64,000 nucleotides of DNA from positions 12,211,420 to 12,275,419 of the forward strand of contig CM020620.1 of the NCBI GenBank assembly GCA_009829735.1. Reading direction: 5' to 3'. The DNA is from Pyropia yezoensis. Its lineage: Eukaryota; Rhodophyta; Bangiophyceae; Bangiales; Bangiaceae. The position numbers and the translations under genes were made by a program. The notes beneath the pieces were generated by a model that searched no databases, was not told the origin of the DNA, and was given only the letters and a program-made list of their open reading frames with translations. How positions within the stretch are numbered: position 1 is the first letter of the stretch; every line of letters starts with the position of its first letter. Shown in pieces: positions 45,201 to 55,439 of the stretch.

Positions 45201-46277
45201 TGGCTCTCATGAGTCCCAATTGACCATCCCACAACTTGTGATATTGGTCCAAGAGGCGTTCAACTTGAACCCTCAACCTGGGGGGGACACCCTCCATGTT
45301 CACATGGGGCCGAGGAGAGGCGGCCGACTTGGCTTGATGCTTCTCCTTTCCGGACTTCGGGTCGCTACTTGCGCCCGCGTTGAGGGTGACCGCTACTACC
45401 GGTCCCTCGTGTTGGTCGATATAGCCGAACTTGGCTCCCGACTTGAAGTACTGGGGCGACGAGCTCAGGTTCATCACCTGGATCCTCCACGGGACTCCGG
45501 CTTTGGAGTCCATCGTGCCAAGGGCAACATGCACTTGGTGCTTGCGAGCAAGACGGGGGTGAGGGTGCACCAACCCGTTCCCCGTATAATCAGTTCCAAC
45601 ATCAACGTGCGCCACCGAGTTGGGGGGCAACGTGACTTTACGGGCTAGACGCAGGGTAGCAGTAAACCCTTCCCTCACGGAGCAAACAGGCTTCGACTGT
45701 GAAACTGTCACAGGAGCCACAGACTTTCCCTTACCAAGGATGGGGATAGTCTCCCCATTCATCAACTTGACCCAGTACTCAGGGCCACAAATCAAAGGCA
45801 CTTGTGTAACAATATAAGGGGTACCCAGAAGCAGGGGTACCGATATATTCTCAACTACACCATAGGTCACGTCGACCTCATGGGTCCCCAACCTAGTTGG
45901 TAGGGTCACGGCACCAACGATGGGAAGTACCCCACCATTGATGTCAATCATATGGTCAGCTTTGGACCTCCAGCGTTGGAGCTTCACCTCCTTTGGTAGT
46001 AGCGACTTGCGTATCAAGGAGGCTCCTGACCCGGTATCAAGTACGATACGGGCACAACAGCGCGGCCGGGGGCAAGTTGCACCCGTCCAGCCACCTGGAA
46101 GTTCTCACCCGTCAGCACCGCGATGACCCGACGTGGGTTTACGTTCTTGGGGAGTCCTACCCGAGGTGGGCGGACTCCCTTAGGTCGCCGCAGTATCCGG
46201 CACGGTTGGTTCGTCCTTCGGGCCCACTTGGCCGAGGCTGCCGTTGTGAGCTTCGGACGACCAGCCCCAACGGTCAT
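42295..46277 (-). pseudogene. pol: Pol of element C (PR-RT-RH-IN-chromodomain), one frameshift
   Basis: It begins at an ATG that overlaps the gag stop (ATGA, 46277-46274). The first frame (MTVGAGRPKLTTAAS...NFQVAGRVQLAPG) ends at 46014, but the protease motif VLDTGSGA and the remaining 1,240 codons lie in another frame, so a 1-base-type shift near 46075 separates them. In the long frame I see RT CIDYRKLNE and VYLDDIIVFS, RNase H LDVDASYDQL, and integrase H2C2 GGHLGSSKLY...CTSCAQ. The DDE core follows (AMDILGPLP; SDNGPQFAS; HPQTNGQVERF), with a chromodomain near the end (LMLRVRWFGYKAKDDTWK). All catalytic motifs are present; one mutation, or an unrecognised recoding event, stands between this and a full protein. 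Confidence 0.9.
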
Positions 46278-48220
46278 TCACTTCCCGCCGACTTGGCGTC
46301 CGAGTCGGAGGGCGGGGAGGAAGACGACGAGTCCGAGGACGACGTGTCCGCCTCCTCCGCCGAGCGTGTGGCGACCGCGACGACCGGTCGAGACCCACCC
46401 TCGCGGCGTGAACGTACTTCGTTCGTAGCCGACTTTTTACTCGCATTCCTAACAAGTTGTTGGATGCGTTTACTCAACTTGGGGCAATCATATGCCCAGT
46501 GTTCATCGGAGTTGCAGTTCCAACACCAATTGTCTGTTCCGGGAGGGGTCGTCCCAACTGGGGAAGACGAAGGGATACCCTGGGAAGTTCCCACGGCAGC
46601 TACCACCCTCTCCTTGCGGATTCGGCGTGCCTCTCTGAATTCTCTGGCCTGGCGCGCCTCCTCCCGTTCCTTGGCCAACTCGGCCTGACGCTCCTGGCGT
46701 TGTTCCTCCCGCAACTTGCGGTAGGCCTCACCTCTGCGGTAAGCGAACCTGGCCAACTCGGCCAGGGTCGCCCGGGCAGTGTTATGCTCCCGGGTCTCCA
46801 TCCGGACTGACCAGTGGAGTCCCTCCACAAACCGACTCTTCACCACAGCTTGTGGATGAAGAAACCCACAAAGATTGTTGAGCTTACGGACTCGCTCCGC
46901 AAAGGACAACTCGTCCTCCGCCTCTTCCTGATGGGCTTGCGTAAACTCCTCGACTTGAGAAGCCAGCGCCGCTTCATCAACCATGGCTCTCAACAACCAG
47001 TTGACGAGCTCCAAATAGGAAGTCACCTCCCCAGCGCCTCCACTTGAGGAGCTGGGCATAACGGACATAAGTTCTGTCCGTAGGTCGCCCTTCGTAAACT
47101 CCTGTAGCATGTAAAAAGCCATGCCTTCACTTATGGCATTGTCGTCACAGGCTTTTGTGAAACGACGTAGAAACTCAAAGACACGGAGGGGGGGAGTTCC
47201 ATCCCACTCCGCTTTGTGCCCAAAAGAATGAAGTGCATTCTTCTTGGCACGGCCCATGGCTCGGGCCTGGTCAGGACCATACACCACCGACTTGTTGTGG
47301 AGGGCGTAGGTCTCACAGTCAAAGATCCGCTGGTAGACCGGGTTGGCTACCTGGATCTTGGGCGGCACCTCACGTTGAGGGAACAGCCGCTGTGGCACTG
47401 GGGTAAGTTGACCCTCAGCGCCTGTAGTCTGGTGCGGCGAGCTTGGTGTAGCCGCCGGCGTTTCCGAGGGGAACTCCCCCGTGAAGGGCGTACGCCCCAC
47501 CGAGAATGGTGCGGCTCCCACGTTGGGAGTCACAGGGGTCCCCCCCTGTTCGGGGCGACCCGGAATAGGCGTCAGGGGCGATTCCCCCTGCGCCAGCGGG
47601 CTCGAAAGCCCCAATCCGGTCTGGACATTAAGGCCATCTGGCAAACTCGCCACAATCTGATTCAGAATAGTATTCGTCATCGTGACCACCAGGTCCGGCA
47701 AAGTCTGCCGCAACACATTGGTCGCCTCCCGACGGACAGTTTCCGCGAGGAGTGGATTGACGACTCCAGTTGAGTCTCGGTCCGCCTCCGGGAGTCCATC
47801 TGAGGGGTAACCACGTTCCTCAGGGGTCTCAACCGGGGGCATGGGCGCGAGCCCATCGCCGACCAACGGAGGTCCGCCGTCCTCCGAAAGCCTAGTTGGC
47901 GACGGCTCCATGCCAAAGTTGGCTCCAACCCGAGTGGAACCCGCGGGGACCGTCCTCACCCCTTGGGACGCTCCCGTTGAGTATACCACGCGGTGGCCAG
48001 ACTTCGGCCCACCCACATCAGAAGTGTCACCCGAGTGAACTCCCGACTGAGTCGGGGTGGCCTGTTGCCCGCCCGTACTTCCAGTCCTGCTGGCTTGAGG
48101 GACCTCTAGTCCCTCTGCGACCCCAGGTAAACCCACCTGTGTCTCACCAGTATTCAAAGGCACTGAAGTACGTGCGTCACCCGTGTACTCCCCGGACGAC
48201 GGGGGGTCCGAGCTAGCCAT
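46274..48220 (-). CDS. gag: Gag of element C
   Basis: A 648-residue Gag from the ATG 48220. The N-terminal 250 residues are Pro/Gly/Thr/Ser-rich with a helix around VRREATNVLRQTLPDLVVTM. The capsid domain follows (FLRRFTKACDDNAISEGMAF; SFAERVRKLNNLCGFLHP), then a long charged helix rich in Arg/Glu/Gln (LREEQRQERQAELAKEREEA) and a zinc knuckle CWNCNSDEHWAYDC (CX2CX4HX4C). The C terminus is Ser/Asp-rich. The capsid segment is recognisably related to A and B (KACDDNAISEGMA versus KACNDNGVSEGMA). The stop TGA overlaps the downstream ATG by ATGA. Confidence 0.92.
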   Translation of the reverse strand: MASSDPPSSGEYTGDARTSVPLNTGETQVGLPGVAEGLEVPQASRTGSTGGQQATPTQSGVHSGDTSDVGGPKSGHRVVYSTGASQGVRTVPAGSTRVGANFGMEPSPTRLSEDGGPPLVGDGLAPMPPVETPEERGYPSDGLPEADRDSTGVVNPLLAETVRREATNVLRQTLPDLVVTMTNTILNQIVASLPDGLNVQTGLGLSSPLAQGESPLTPIPGRPEQGGTPVTPNVGAAPFSVGRTPFTGEFPSETPAATPSSPHQTTGAEGQLTPVPQRLFPQREVPPKIQVANPVYQRIFDCETYALHNKSVVYGPDQARAMGRAKKNALHSFGHKAEWDGTPPLRVFEFLRRFTKACDDNAISEGMAFYMLQEFTKGDLRTELMSVMPSSSSGGAGEVTSYLELVNWLLRAMVDEAALASQVEEFTQAHQEEAEDELSFAERVRKLNNLCGFLHPQAVVKSRFVEGLHWSVRMETREHNTARATLAELARFAYRRGEAYRKLREEQRQERQAELAKEREEARQAREFREARRIRKERVVAAVGTSQGIPSSSPVGTTPPGTDNWCWNCNSDEHWAYDCPKLSKRIQQLVRNASKKSATNEVRSRREGGSRPVVAVATRSAEEADTSSSDSSSSSPPSDSDAKSAGSE

Positions 48221-48318
48221 GTTGGCTGACGATCCGTATGACACGGTCCAAGTCCACCGTTCCTCTGAGACAGAGGGCGCCCCACACCCGGGTGCACCCG
48301 GAGTTAAAGTTTACCTCT

Positions 48319-48337
48319 GTCCCCTGCTGCTCCACCA
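48319..48337 (-). other. Primer binding site of element C
   Basis: The minus strand reads TGGTGGAGCAGCAGGGGAC, two bases inside the LTR. It is identical over 19 bases to the site of element D. Confidence 0.8.
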
Positions 48338-48339
48338 AA

Positions 48340-48808
48340 TGTGGCAAAAACCACATGCACACACGGCACCCAAGTTGGGGCGGTGTGCAAGGGCTGCCTC
48401 CCGTGTCGGGGGAACCGGAAGAAGTGCAAGTCGCACACACTCTGTCCCTGTTGTGGGGCAAACCCCCCACGGACAAACAAGAGGATGGTGTGTGGTCCAA
48501 CAGTTTCTTGGTCGGGACGGGGACGCAGGGCCAAGCCCCGCTGTCCCTCCCCTTATCCCCCCAGGGTCCACTCAGAATCTCGCCACTCAGAATCTCCCAC
48601 CCCAGCACCTGCCCACCGGGCCACACGAAAATTCAAGACGATAAATGCAGAAAACCTTCAAATCCAAGTTGGATTTACTACTAAGCTAACTATCCCAAAC
48701 TTAGGGAATATGGACCCAAATGCAGGGGGAGGAACGGATCAGGCTAGTGGCCTGCCGCCCCTTGCATGGCACGTGTTGCCCCCCTACCTGGGGGTCAATA
48801 CTGCCACA
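48340..48808 (-). repeat. 5' LTR of element C
   Basis: This 469-bp LTR starts TGTGGCAG and ends GCCACA on the minus strand, a good inverted terminal motif. It is about 98% identical by eye to 40027-40495. Confidence 0.9.
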
Positions 48809-49556
48809 GGGGCCACACGAACGGTCACCCGGTCGCCTTCGTCCTCCGACGAGCTCGCTAAGAAGCACTCGGCGGCGGTGGCAGAGAAGAGGGCGTCGTC
48901 CACCATCACCTCTTCCTGCTCCTCAAGCAGGAGGTCGTCCTCGCCCCCGGGTACCTGGGGGTCCGACATGGTGAAACCGGGGTAGCAGGGGCGTCCCGTG
49001 CCAAAGAGCCGCAGCCGGCTCGACCCGGTACGAGGAACGCTCGCGCGGACGAGCCAGGGAAGCGCGGGCACCCGCGCTTATAACCACACAGCTCGACACG
49101 AGCGATACGGTAGCGCGGGACGACCCGCGCCAGCCGAGCTACGAGGGCGCTCCACCCAGGCACCTGGATCGGAGCCACGCCCCCCCTTACGGGGTGACCA
49201 AGGGGGGTCACCCCCAACCGCTCCCACGCAACGCGGGCAGCTCCTGCCACCCACTCAATCGTCCCGCGAGAGGGGCCCCCCTACCACCAGACGCCTGGTG
49301 GCGGATCCGCTTGCACCACCCCTCGGAAGGGGGGGTCGTGAACAGAAACCCGCATCGGGAAGTCAACGGTCCGGAAAACGGATCGTGTGTGTACCACACA
49401 AAGAAGGGCCCCCCCCCCAGACAACCTCGAAAAGGGGTGTCTGTCGCGATAAGGCGCAAAGCCCCACCCGACTGGTAAACGGTCACGCGACCCACTTACA
49501 TTCGGTAACCCGAATGCAACTCGACATGAGGACGGGCCGAATCTAAGGGGGGAATA
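48809..49556 (+). mobile_element. 3' internal part of element D with truncated antisense frame
   Basis: This ends in the purine tract AAGGGGGGAA (49545-49554) directly before the D LTR, so it is the 3' end of D's interior. On the minus strand an ATG at 48969 opens an acidic frame (MSDPQVPGGEDDLLLEEQEE ... ASSSEDEGDRVTV) that reaches the element C border at 48809 after 53 codons. Position and direction match the antisense frames of A, B and C. The rest (48970-49556) has no convincing frame. Confidence 0.6.
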
Positions 49557-49917
49557 TGTAGCAATATGGTTGGCCGTATTGTGACCCTTATATTAGGGGG
49601 GCTACTTCTAATCCTTGACTTTCAATTTGAGAGAGTGCTGGTCACGGTATCTATAAGGTACGTATGACCAGAGGGACTTGCATCTTGGGGTGGAGGGTAG
49701 TTAGTAGTGGCTCCGAGGGTTTATAACGAGCGGGCCGGCGGCGAATCCACCGCCGGCCAAGGTAGAACAACATACCCCTCCCAGTTGGGCTCTCATCTTG
49801 GTCCCGTGGCTTGCGCTCCAAGGAGAGCAACCTTGGCCTCCCGGTGACGTTGGTGCCGATCCCCCCTGGCGAGTGTTCCCTGAGAGTGGACGTGCAGCGG
49901 ATACCTATTGCGCTACA
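49557..49917 (+). repeat. 3' LTR of element D
   Basis: A 361-bp LTR, about 96% identical to the copy at 1911-2273. It starts TGTAGCA and ends GCGCTACA, and TTTATAA is present inside. It is followed by CGGCG (49918-49922), which equals the bases before the other D LTR. Confidence 0.9.
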
Positions 49918-50647
49918 CGGCGTTCGAGTGGCCGCCTGCGATTCCATCGGCGACGGCCCAGCGGAGGCTCCCAACGGCACCGTTGGCACCGTCATTGGGT
50001 TTACCGGCACAGCGGCGCGCGGGTCGAGCAGCCCGGCCGCCAGCGTTCCCGTTGTACGGTTTGACGCCGTGAAGGGACCGGTCGGGATGGCTGTCAAGCA
50101 CGTCGATATGAAGCTGCAATCTGTCTCACGCGATGGGGCATATGCGAGCCGCTTCCAGATCCCTCTCGTGCTGGCCTGGGCAGAGACGGTGCATGGCTGC
50201 CAGGGACTTTCTATGGACGCGGCGGTGAAAGACTTGGCACCATGTTTCGTGGATGGGGCAGACTACGTCGCCCTTTCGCGTGTCAGGTCCATCGAGGGCA
50301 TTCACATACAGTTGTTCTCCCGCGCCAGCGAGCGGGCCCTTTCCTCGACATCTCTGAGGCGAGCCGCCCCCGCAGCGTGGCCACGGCAGCGGCCGCTGCC
50401 CGGCGTGAGGCTCGCGGCGAGAAATCCCCACCAGCCAAGGGGCGACGCCCGCCGCAACCGCCGCTGCCATCGCCTCCACCGCAACAGCTGCCGCCAGGCG
50501 GCCCCGCGGAGGCAGCGTGCCACTCCTCCCGCTGTCGCCGTCCCCGCCGCTGCCGCCGATGCTCTAATTGGCGAGGTGGCTGCAGCTCGCACCTTGCCTG
50601 AAGGCAACATGCAGAGATGGCCCGCGGGACGGATGGGAGCCGGATAG
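49918..50647 (+). pseudogene. Pif1-like helicase, C-terminal half
   Basis: The frame starts mid-protein right after the D LTR (VRVAACDSIGDGP) and carries the C-terminal helicase features: NGTVGTVIGF, PVVRFDAVKG, motif V-like IPLVLAWAETVHGCQGLS (usually ITIHKSQGLT) and motif VI YVALSRVRSIEGI. After HIQLFSRASE it runs into Ala/Arg/Pro-rich sequence to a TAG at 50647; the true C terminus may be in another frame. It completes the copy whose first half ends at 2274 on the other strand: the codon split by the insertion is restored when the two are joined at CGGCG. Confidence 0.9.
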
Positions 50648-51967
50648 ACGTATTCCCTTTGGTACAGAGGGTCTCCAGAGCCGGTTGACGACCCCCCCAA
50701 TTAGTCATCAACACGACTCTGAAAAGAACATAAAATTTCAAGCTAGCTAACGCGGCAGCTCGTTCGGGCTACGGAAACGTCAGCTCAGGCCGCCGTCGGG
50801 GGGGTGCACCGGGGAACGTCCGTGGGGCACCTCTTAGCTGATATTCCCGGCCACACGTTTCCCGCAGGGTTGTCACGAGAAAAACGTATCCGTTTAAGTT
50901 CAATTGATCTATAGATTAAACTCTAGATTACTCTATCTGGGGCGCTGTGCTTGTAGATTAATCAAAGAACAGTTCCTGTATTGATACCTCTTACATTTCT
51001 GACTTCTGCGCGAATTGAGGCCACATTTGTTCGACTGAGACTGGCTTTTGTCTCACCTGAACCCTTCTCCTCATCGCACAAAAGTCCCCCCTCGGAGAGC
51101 CAGCGGGCCAGCATTGTCGGAGTCACGGAGTGGCTCCCAGTGACACAAGGAGCTCATTCTTCCTCCAGCCCATCCATACCGCGCCCGCTCTCACCCACAC
51201 TATCGGTTGCACCACCACTCCCCCTCCCATCCTCTGCAGCAACTGAACCGTGGACCATTTCTGGACCAGCCGTCGAGTAACCCAACGTCGTTGTCGACCC
51301 CAGCGACGTCGACGCCAGCCCTGCCACCCCGACCATCCTCACTCTTGCGCTTTTCTTTGCGCCTCTTTTGTGCGCGCGGGCGCAGGTCAACAGCGTTGAT
51401 TCTCTTTCGGCACGGCACGCGCTTGGGGTCGATTGAGGCGGGATATCTCGTGTGCTTCACTTGCATTCGCCGCACGGTGCGGGCCATGGTCGCCGACCAT
51501 TTTTAGCTCGTACCTGTTCTTCTTGTTTTTTTGTGGGAGGGTTATGCTTCCCAATGAAAGCTGGACTTTTTGCGTTTGATTTCGAGTTTGTTCTTTTGTG
51601 CGCTTGTGCTATCTTGTGCGCCTCGACCGTAGTTGCTCCCCCCCCGCCCGACCCTTCCTAGATTCTGCAAGAATGGCAACGCGTGGGCGATCTGGCCGCG
51701 GCGGCCGCTGCGGCCGCGGCAGGAAGGTCTGTCCAAGCCCGTCCCGGGAGACGGTCCAGGTCATTCGGATAGCCGCGCGAGTAACAACAGCAGCTACTGC
51801 AACAGCACTGGGGTAGGATCCTATGGAGCTGTCAAAAGTACCCTGGCAGACAACTCCGAACGGCCAGTAGCGCACGGCGGCTGCAGCGCGCGCGCCCCAT
51901 CGTGGACAGAAAACACCGCGCGAGACTGACCAGGGCAGCGCTCAAGGTGCGCGAGTCGGTGGGCGCG
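50648..51967. other. No gene recognised
   Basis: This includes a more AT-rich stretch (about 50850-51010) and a C/T-rich stretch with short frames only. A Gly/Arg/Ala-rich segment at 51670-51960 precedes the Tigger-like pseudogene and could be part of its 5' region. Confidence 0.4.
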
Positions 51968-53139
51968 ATGATGGAACAGGCGATGGCGGGAGGGGCTGAG
52001 CGGAGTAGCGAGGCCGGTGCTGGGCCGGGCGGAAGAGGGGGGGCTGAGCATGGCGGTCAAGCGGTGGGGAGAGACGGAGCAAGCGTAGGCCAACGCGTTG
52101 AGCGCTTGCGGTCGAGCGTCAATTGTAAAAGGCGGACCCCGGTATCTTTCGGCAACAAGCTGGAACTCATTTCCCTCAAGAAAAATGGTCATTCTTGGAC
52201 CAAAGCGCTTGCGAGCTTTCTGCTGGACATCAGTCCCTCAGCCGCTGGAAGCATCTACAAAAAGCGGGTTGAGTACAAACGCCGAGCAGCCACGGCTGAG
52301 GACCCGTCGTCTTTTCGCTGGCGACGCTCATACTTTGAGCAGATCTCCAAGGGTCTGTGAAAGTGGTCCTCCGCACTTCAGCAAGTGGTTGCGCGGCACG
52401 TGCCGGTGTCGGGTGCTCTGTTGGAGGCCAGAGCCAAGCGCATCGCGAGGGAGCAAGGCGTAGCCGATTTTAAGGGTTCTCGCCACTTTGTGCAGAACTT
52501 GACGAAGCGGAACAACCTTCGGAACATTGCTCTATGGGGGCAGGATGGGTCGGCGGACACGGAGGGGGCGGTGGAACGCATCGCCGAGATACGCGCGGAA
52601 CTCGAGGCTGACCCAGCCGACGGGGTCTACAACACGGACGAGACAGGGCTTTTCTACCTGTCCATCCCGAACTTCTCCTACGTACTGGCTGGAGGGCGGC
52701 GGCAAGCACGAAGCACCAAGGCAAATGAAGGCCAAGGACCGTATCACGCTCGTATTGGCCTGCAACGTGGATGGGAGCCACAAGTTCCCAGTTGCCATGA
52801 TTAGCAAGGCAACCCAGCCGATGTGCTGTAGGCCCCCCTCGTGGAACATGCCCTCTGCCGTACTTCTCACAGAAGAGTGCGTGGAAGGACGCTACAGTCT
52901 TCAAATTGTGGTTTGAGACAGTCTTTCACCCCGCTGTCAGGGCACGCACTGCTTTTCGAGTGGTCTTACTTTCCGACAATTTCGGGGCGCACGGCGACCT
53001 CGAGAGCGAGCAGGTCACGTTCATCGCTCGCCAACGCAACTGCGCATCGGTCTACCAGCCGCTGGACCTGCGCATCATCTCTTTCCTTAAAACGCAATAT
53101 TGCAGTTTTCCCAGTTTTGGCCGATCCGGACAAGAATAA
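51968..53139 (+). pseudogene. pogo/Tigger-like transposase with CENP-B-type DNA-binding domains
   Basis: The N-terminal helix-turn-helix segment resembles the CENP-B/Psq type (FGNKLELISLKKNGHSWTKA). A TGA at 52358-52360 is followed, in the same frame, by a CENPB-type second domain (EARAKRIAREQGVADFKGS). The DDE_1 catalytic region is then spread over three frames: YNTDETGLFYLSIPNFSY (first Asp), MKAKDRITLVLACNVDGSHK after a shift near 52718, and VVLLSDNFGAHGDLES (second Asp) and VYQPLDLRIISFLK (third Asp) after another near 52900. The order and spacing fit the DDD triad of Tigger/pogo cut-and-paste transposases. The stop and two shifts make it dead, unless small introns are involved. I did not find terminal inverted repeats. 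Confidence 0.8.
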
Positions 53140-55439
53140 GAACAACAGTCCACTGACCAATGACATGCCTCACAGGATGCCTCTTTGACCAATGAGAGTT
53201 CCGAATTAGCCTCCATTGTTGTGCAAACAGTAAGATCTGCGACTTTTCCGGGACTCCGAGCACATGTAGGGGAGAACCCGAGTGGAACAGACTCGAAGAC
53301 AAGCTGGACAACTGTTCAGGAGAGGAACGAGCCGATGTAGGAGGACTCTTCGGCGATCTCAGCCGAGAGAACAACAGTGTTTCGACCAATCAGCGATTGG
53401 TAAGAGGCCCACTTTGGCTGCAGCGAATCATCTGCTCGGGGCGATCGAGTACCTAGAGCACGCGATTGGGTCGCCCTCACCTGCCAGCACGCGATTGGCT
53501 CACACAGTTGCTCATGCGGTGTTGCTCTTGTCTGGATCGGCCAATATTGGGAGAACAGCAATACAAGCGACATTTGTTGGATCTTGTCGTCGCTGCTTTC
53601 AGTTCGACCGCCACCAACGAGGCGCCGCCACTGGCGGGGTCCGAAGCGCCGCCTCCAGCAGAGTCCGACTCGGCCTCGCGTGCACGAGAGGGCACGCAAA
53701 ACGAGCTGACTGGTGTGGGTGTGGGCTTGGTCACCGCCGGAGTTGCAGCGACCAACGGCCCAGCAGTGGCGGGGGCGGGCGTGGCTAGTGCTGCAGAGGC
53801 GGACCCAAGCGGCTACCCTGCTTCCGGGGCGCGCATCGGCATCACGGCCGGCGCAGCAGACGCTGGGAGAAGCAGTCCACCACCAGTGGAAGCGGGCGCG
53901 GCCGAAGCCACGGTCAGCGCGGTTGTGGGCGGCCCACGCTGCCCGACCGTCGGTAAGCTGCACGTGGAAGGTGCCGGCGTGGCCGGGCCAAGCGGCACGA
54001 CAGTGGGGGCGAGGGGTGTCGCCGGTGGGGCTTGGGCCGGGCCTGGCGTCGCCGTTGTGATGATAGCATTGCCTCCGATGGATCTTAATGTGGTCTCGCG
54101 TGACAGTCGGTGTCTGACGGCCAACGGGTCGTGGTGCGCTACTGAACCGGTACGAATTGTCCAAACGGCGCGCCCACCGCTGACGGCAGCCAATCTGAGA
54201 GCGCTGCGCACCATAGTCAAGCGTGTTGCTCGGCTGGCCGTCCGCCAGGCGGCGCGGGATGCTGCGCGGCGCAGAAACGGTGCCCGCTTGGCAGCTGCGT
54301 CAAATTCAACCTTGGTTTGACACGTGGACGCAGGTGCGACCACGGCGGGCGCTTCCAACACGGACGCCGTTAGTGACGTGGCTGCTGGGAAGGCGAACGC
54401 AGAGAGCGTTTCTGGCCGGGGCATTCATATTGACGGCGCTTCCGGATCTGGTGCGGTGGACGCAGGACCGGGACTTTAGAGCTGGCCGACGGACTGGCCC
54501 GCAGCCCCGAACTCCGATCTTCCGAAGGGTCAGCGCTCTCGCCCTCGTGCCCAACCGGCTGAGCTTCGGGGTGTCCGGGATGGGGGTGCTGCGAATCTAC
54601 AAGACCCGTCGGAGGTTGTGCTGGCGCAGTGGATTTAGGTAAACCCGTCTACAATCGCCCACTGCAGGCTCAAATCGACCATTTTGCCACATGCAGTTGC
54701 AATAGATGACGCTGCAGTGCACAATGAGTACCGGGAATCCTCGCGATCGCTGGGCTCTGGAGTGGCCTCTTATGGCGGGTTGTAACTTTGGGGAACGAGC
54801 TTTTGGGGGCACCCCTGTACCTCTCAGGGAACTCGCAGTGGAAGACTGGCTGACGAGGAAGGATGATGAGGGCGTCAGGCCTGCTACGGTTGATGCGATT
54901 GTGCTTGAAGAGGGAGTGGTAGACACCTGAGTCGGCACTGACGACAATGCATTTTCCACCAGCAACAGTCAGTGATCTATTCATGTTCTCGGCTTTATTC
55001 TCACGTCCTCTATGTGTGCCAGTTCCAGCCGCCCACAGGCACGTGCATGGGGCGGGGCTGGTTGTAGGGATGGGGGTGGCAGTGCTGGGGGGGATGAAAG
55101 GAGGTGCTGTTTCGATACCCTCACTGTCCAGTCGAATGACTCGCAGCACGGATCTGTCGAGACAGAGTCGCAGCAGTCCCGCTGCAGCCGACGGGACGTC
55201 ATCCAGCACCATATCAAATGTTGTGCATCCCCCAAAACGTAGCTCATGCATGTTGAGATAAGCAACGTGCATCGCAACATGTTTCGTGCACCATTACAGC
55301 ATGACCTGTGCACAACCAATCGAGCAGTTCACTTTCATCTGTTCCGAGGTGTAAGGATGCGGGACATGGATGCGAAGTTTGGTGAAAAGATTCGGTCATC
55401 GCCCACAATGAAAAGCGACCCGCCGCCTGCTGTATTCAG
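53140..55439. other. No confident gene
   Basis: A plus-strand frame at 53466-54320 gives an Ala/Gly/Val-rich protein with a basic C-terminal helix (RALRTIVKRVARLAVRQAAR). The opposite strand is also open (54424-53813), so this may be composition alone. The rest holds short frames only. Confidence 0.35.

Larger units (their letters stand above)
40027..48808 (-). mobile_element. Chromovirus C with two LTRs, nested in element D
   Basis: An 8.8-kb minus-strand element: 5' LTR 48340-48808, primer site, gag, pol, antisense frame, purine tract, 3' LTR 40027-40495. The LTRs are 469 bp each, with about ten differences. The flanks GGCAG (left) and GGGGC (right) do not form a target duplication, and the left LTR end reads TGAGGC instead of TGTGGC. 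The insertion may therefore be recombined or partly deleted at one side. Pol has one small frameshift. Confidence 0.9.

Noticed and set aside
3265-52360. Several in-frame TGA/TAG codons (3265, 19124, 41299, about 33470, 52358) suggested a reassigned genetic code.
   Set aside because: Intact genes here end in TGA, TAG or TAA (C gag and pol end in TGA, A gag and pol in TAA), and A pol has about 1,400 codons without internal TGA. The isolated stops fit decay or introns.
53466-54320. 284-codon Ala/Gly-rich frame as a gene.
   Set aside because: The opposite strand is equally open, composition is simple and no domain is visible; mentioned only as a possibility.
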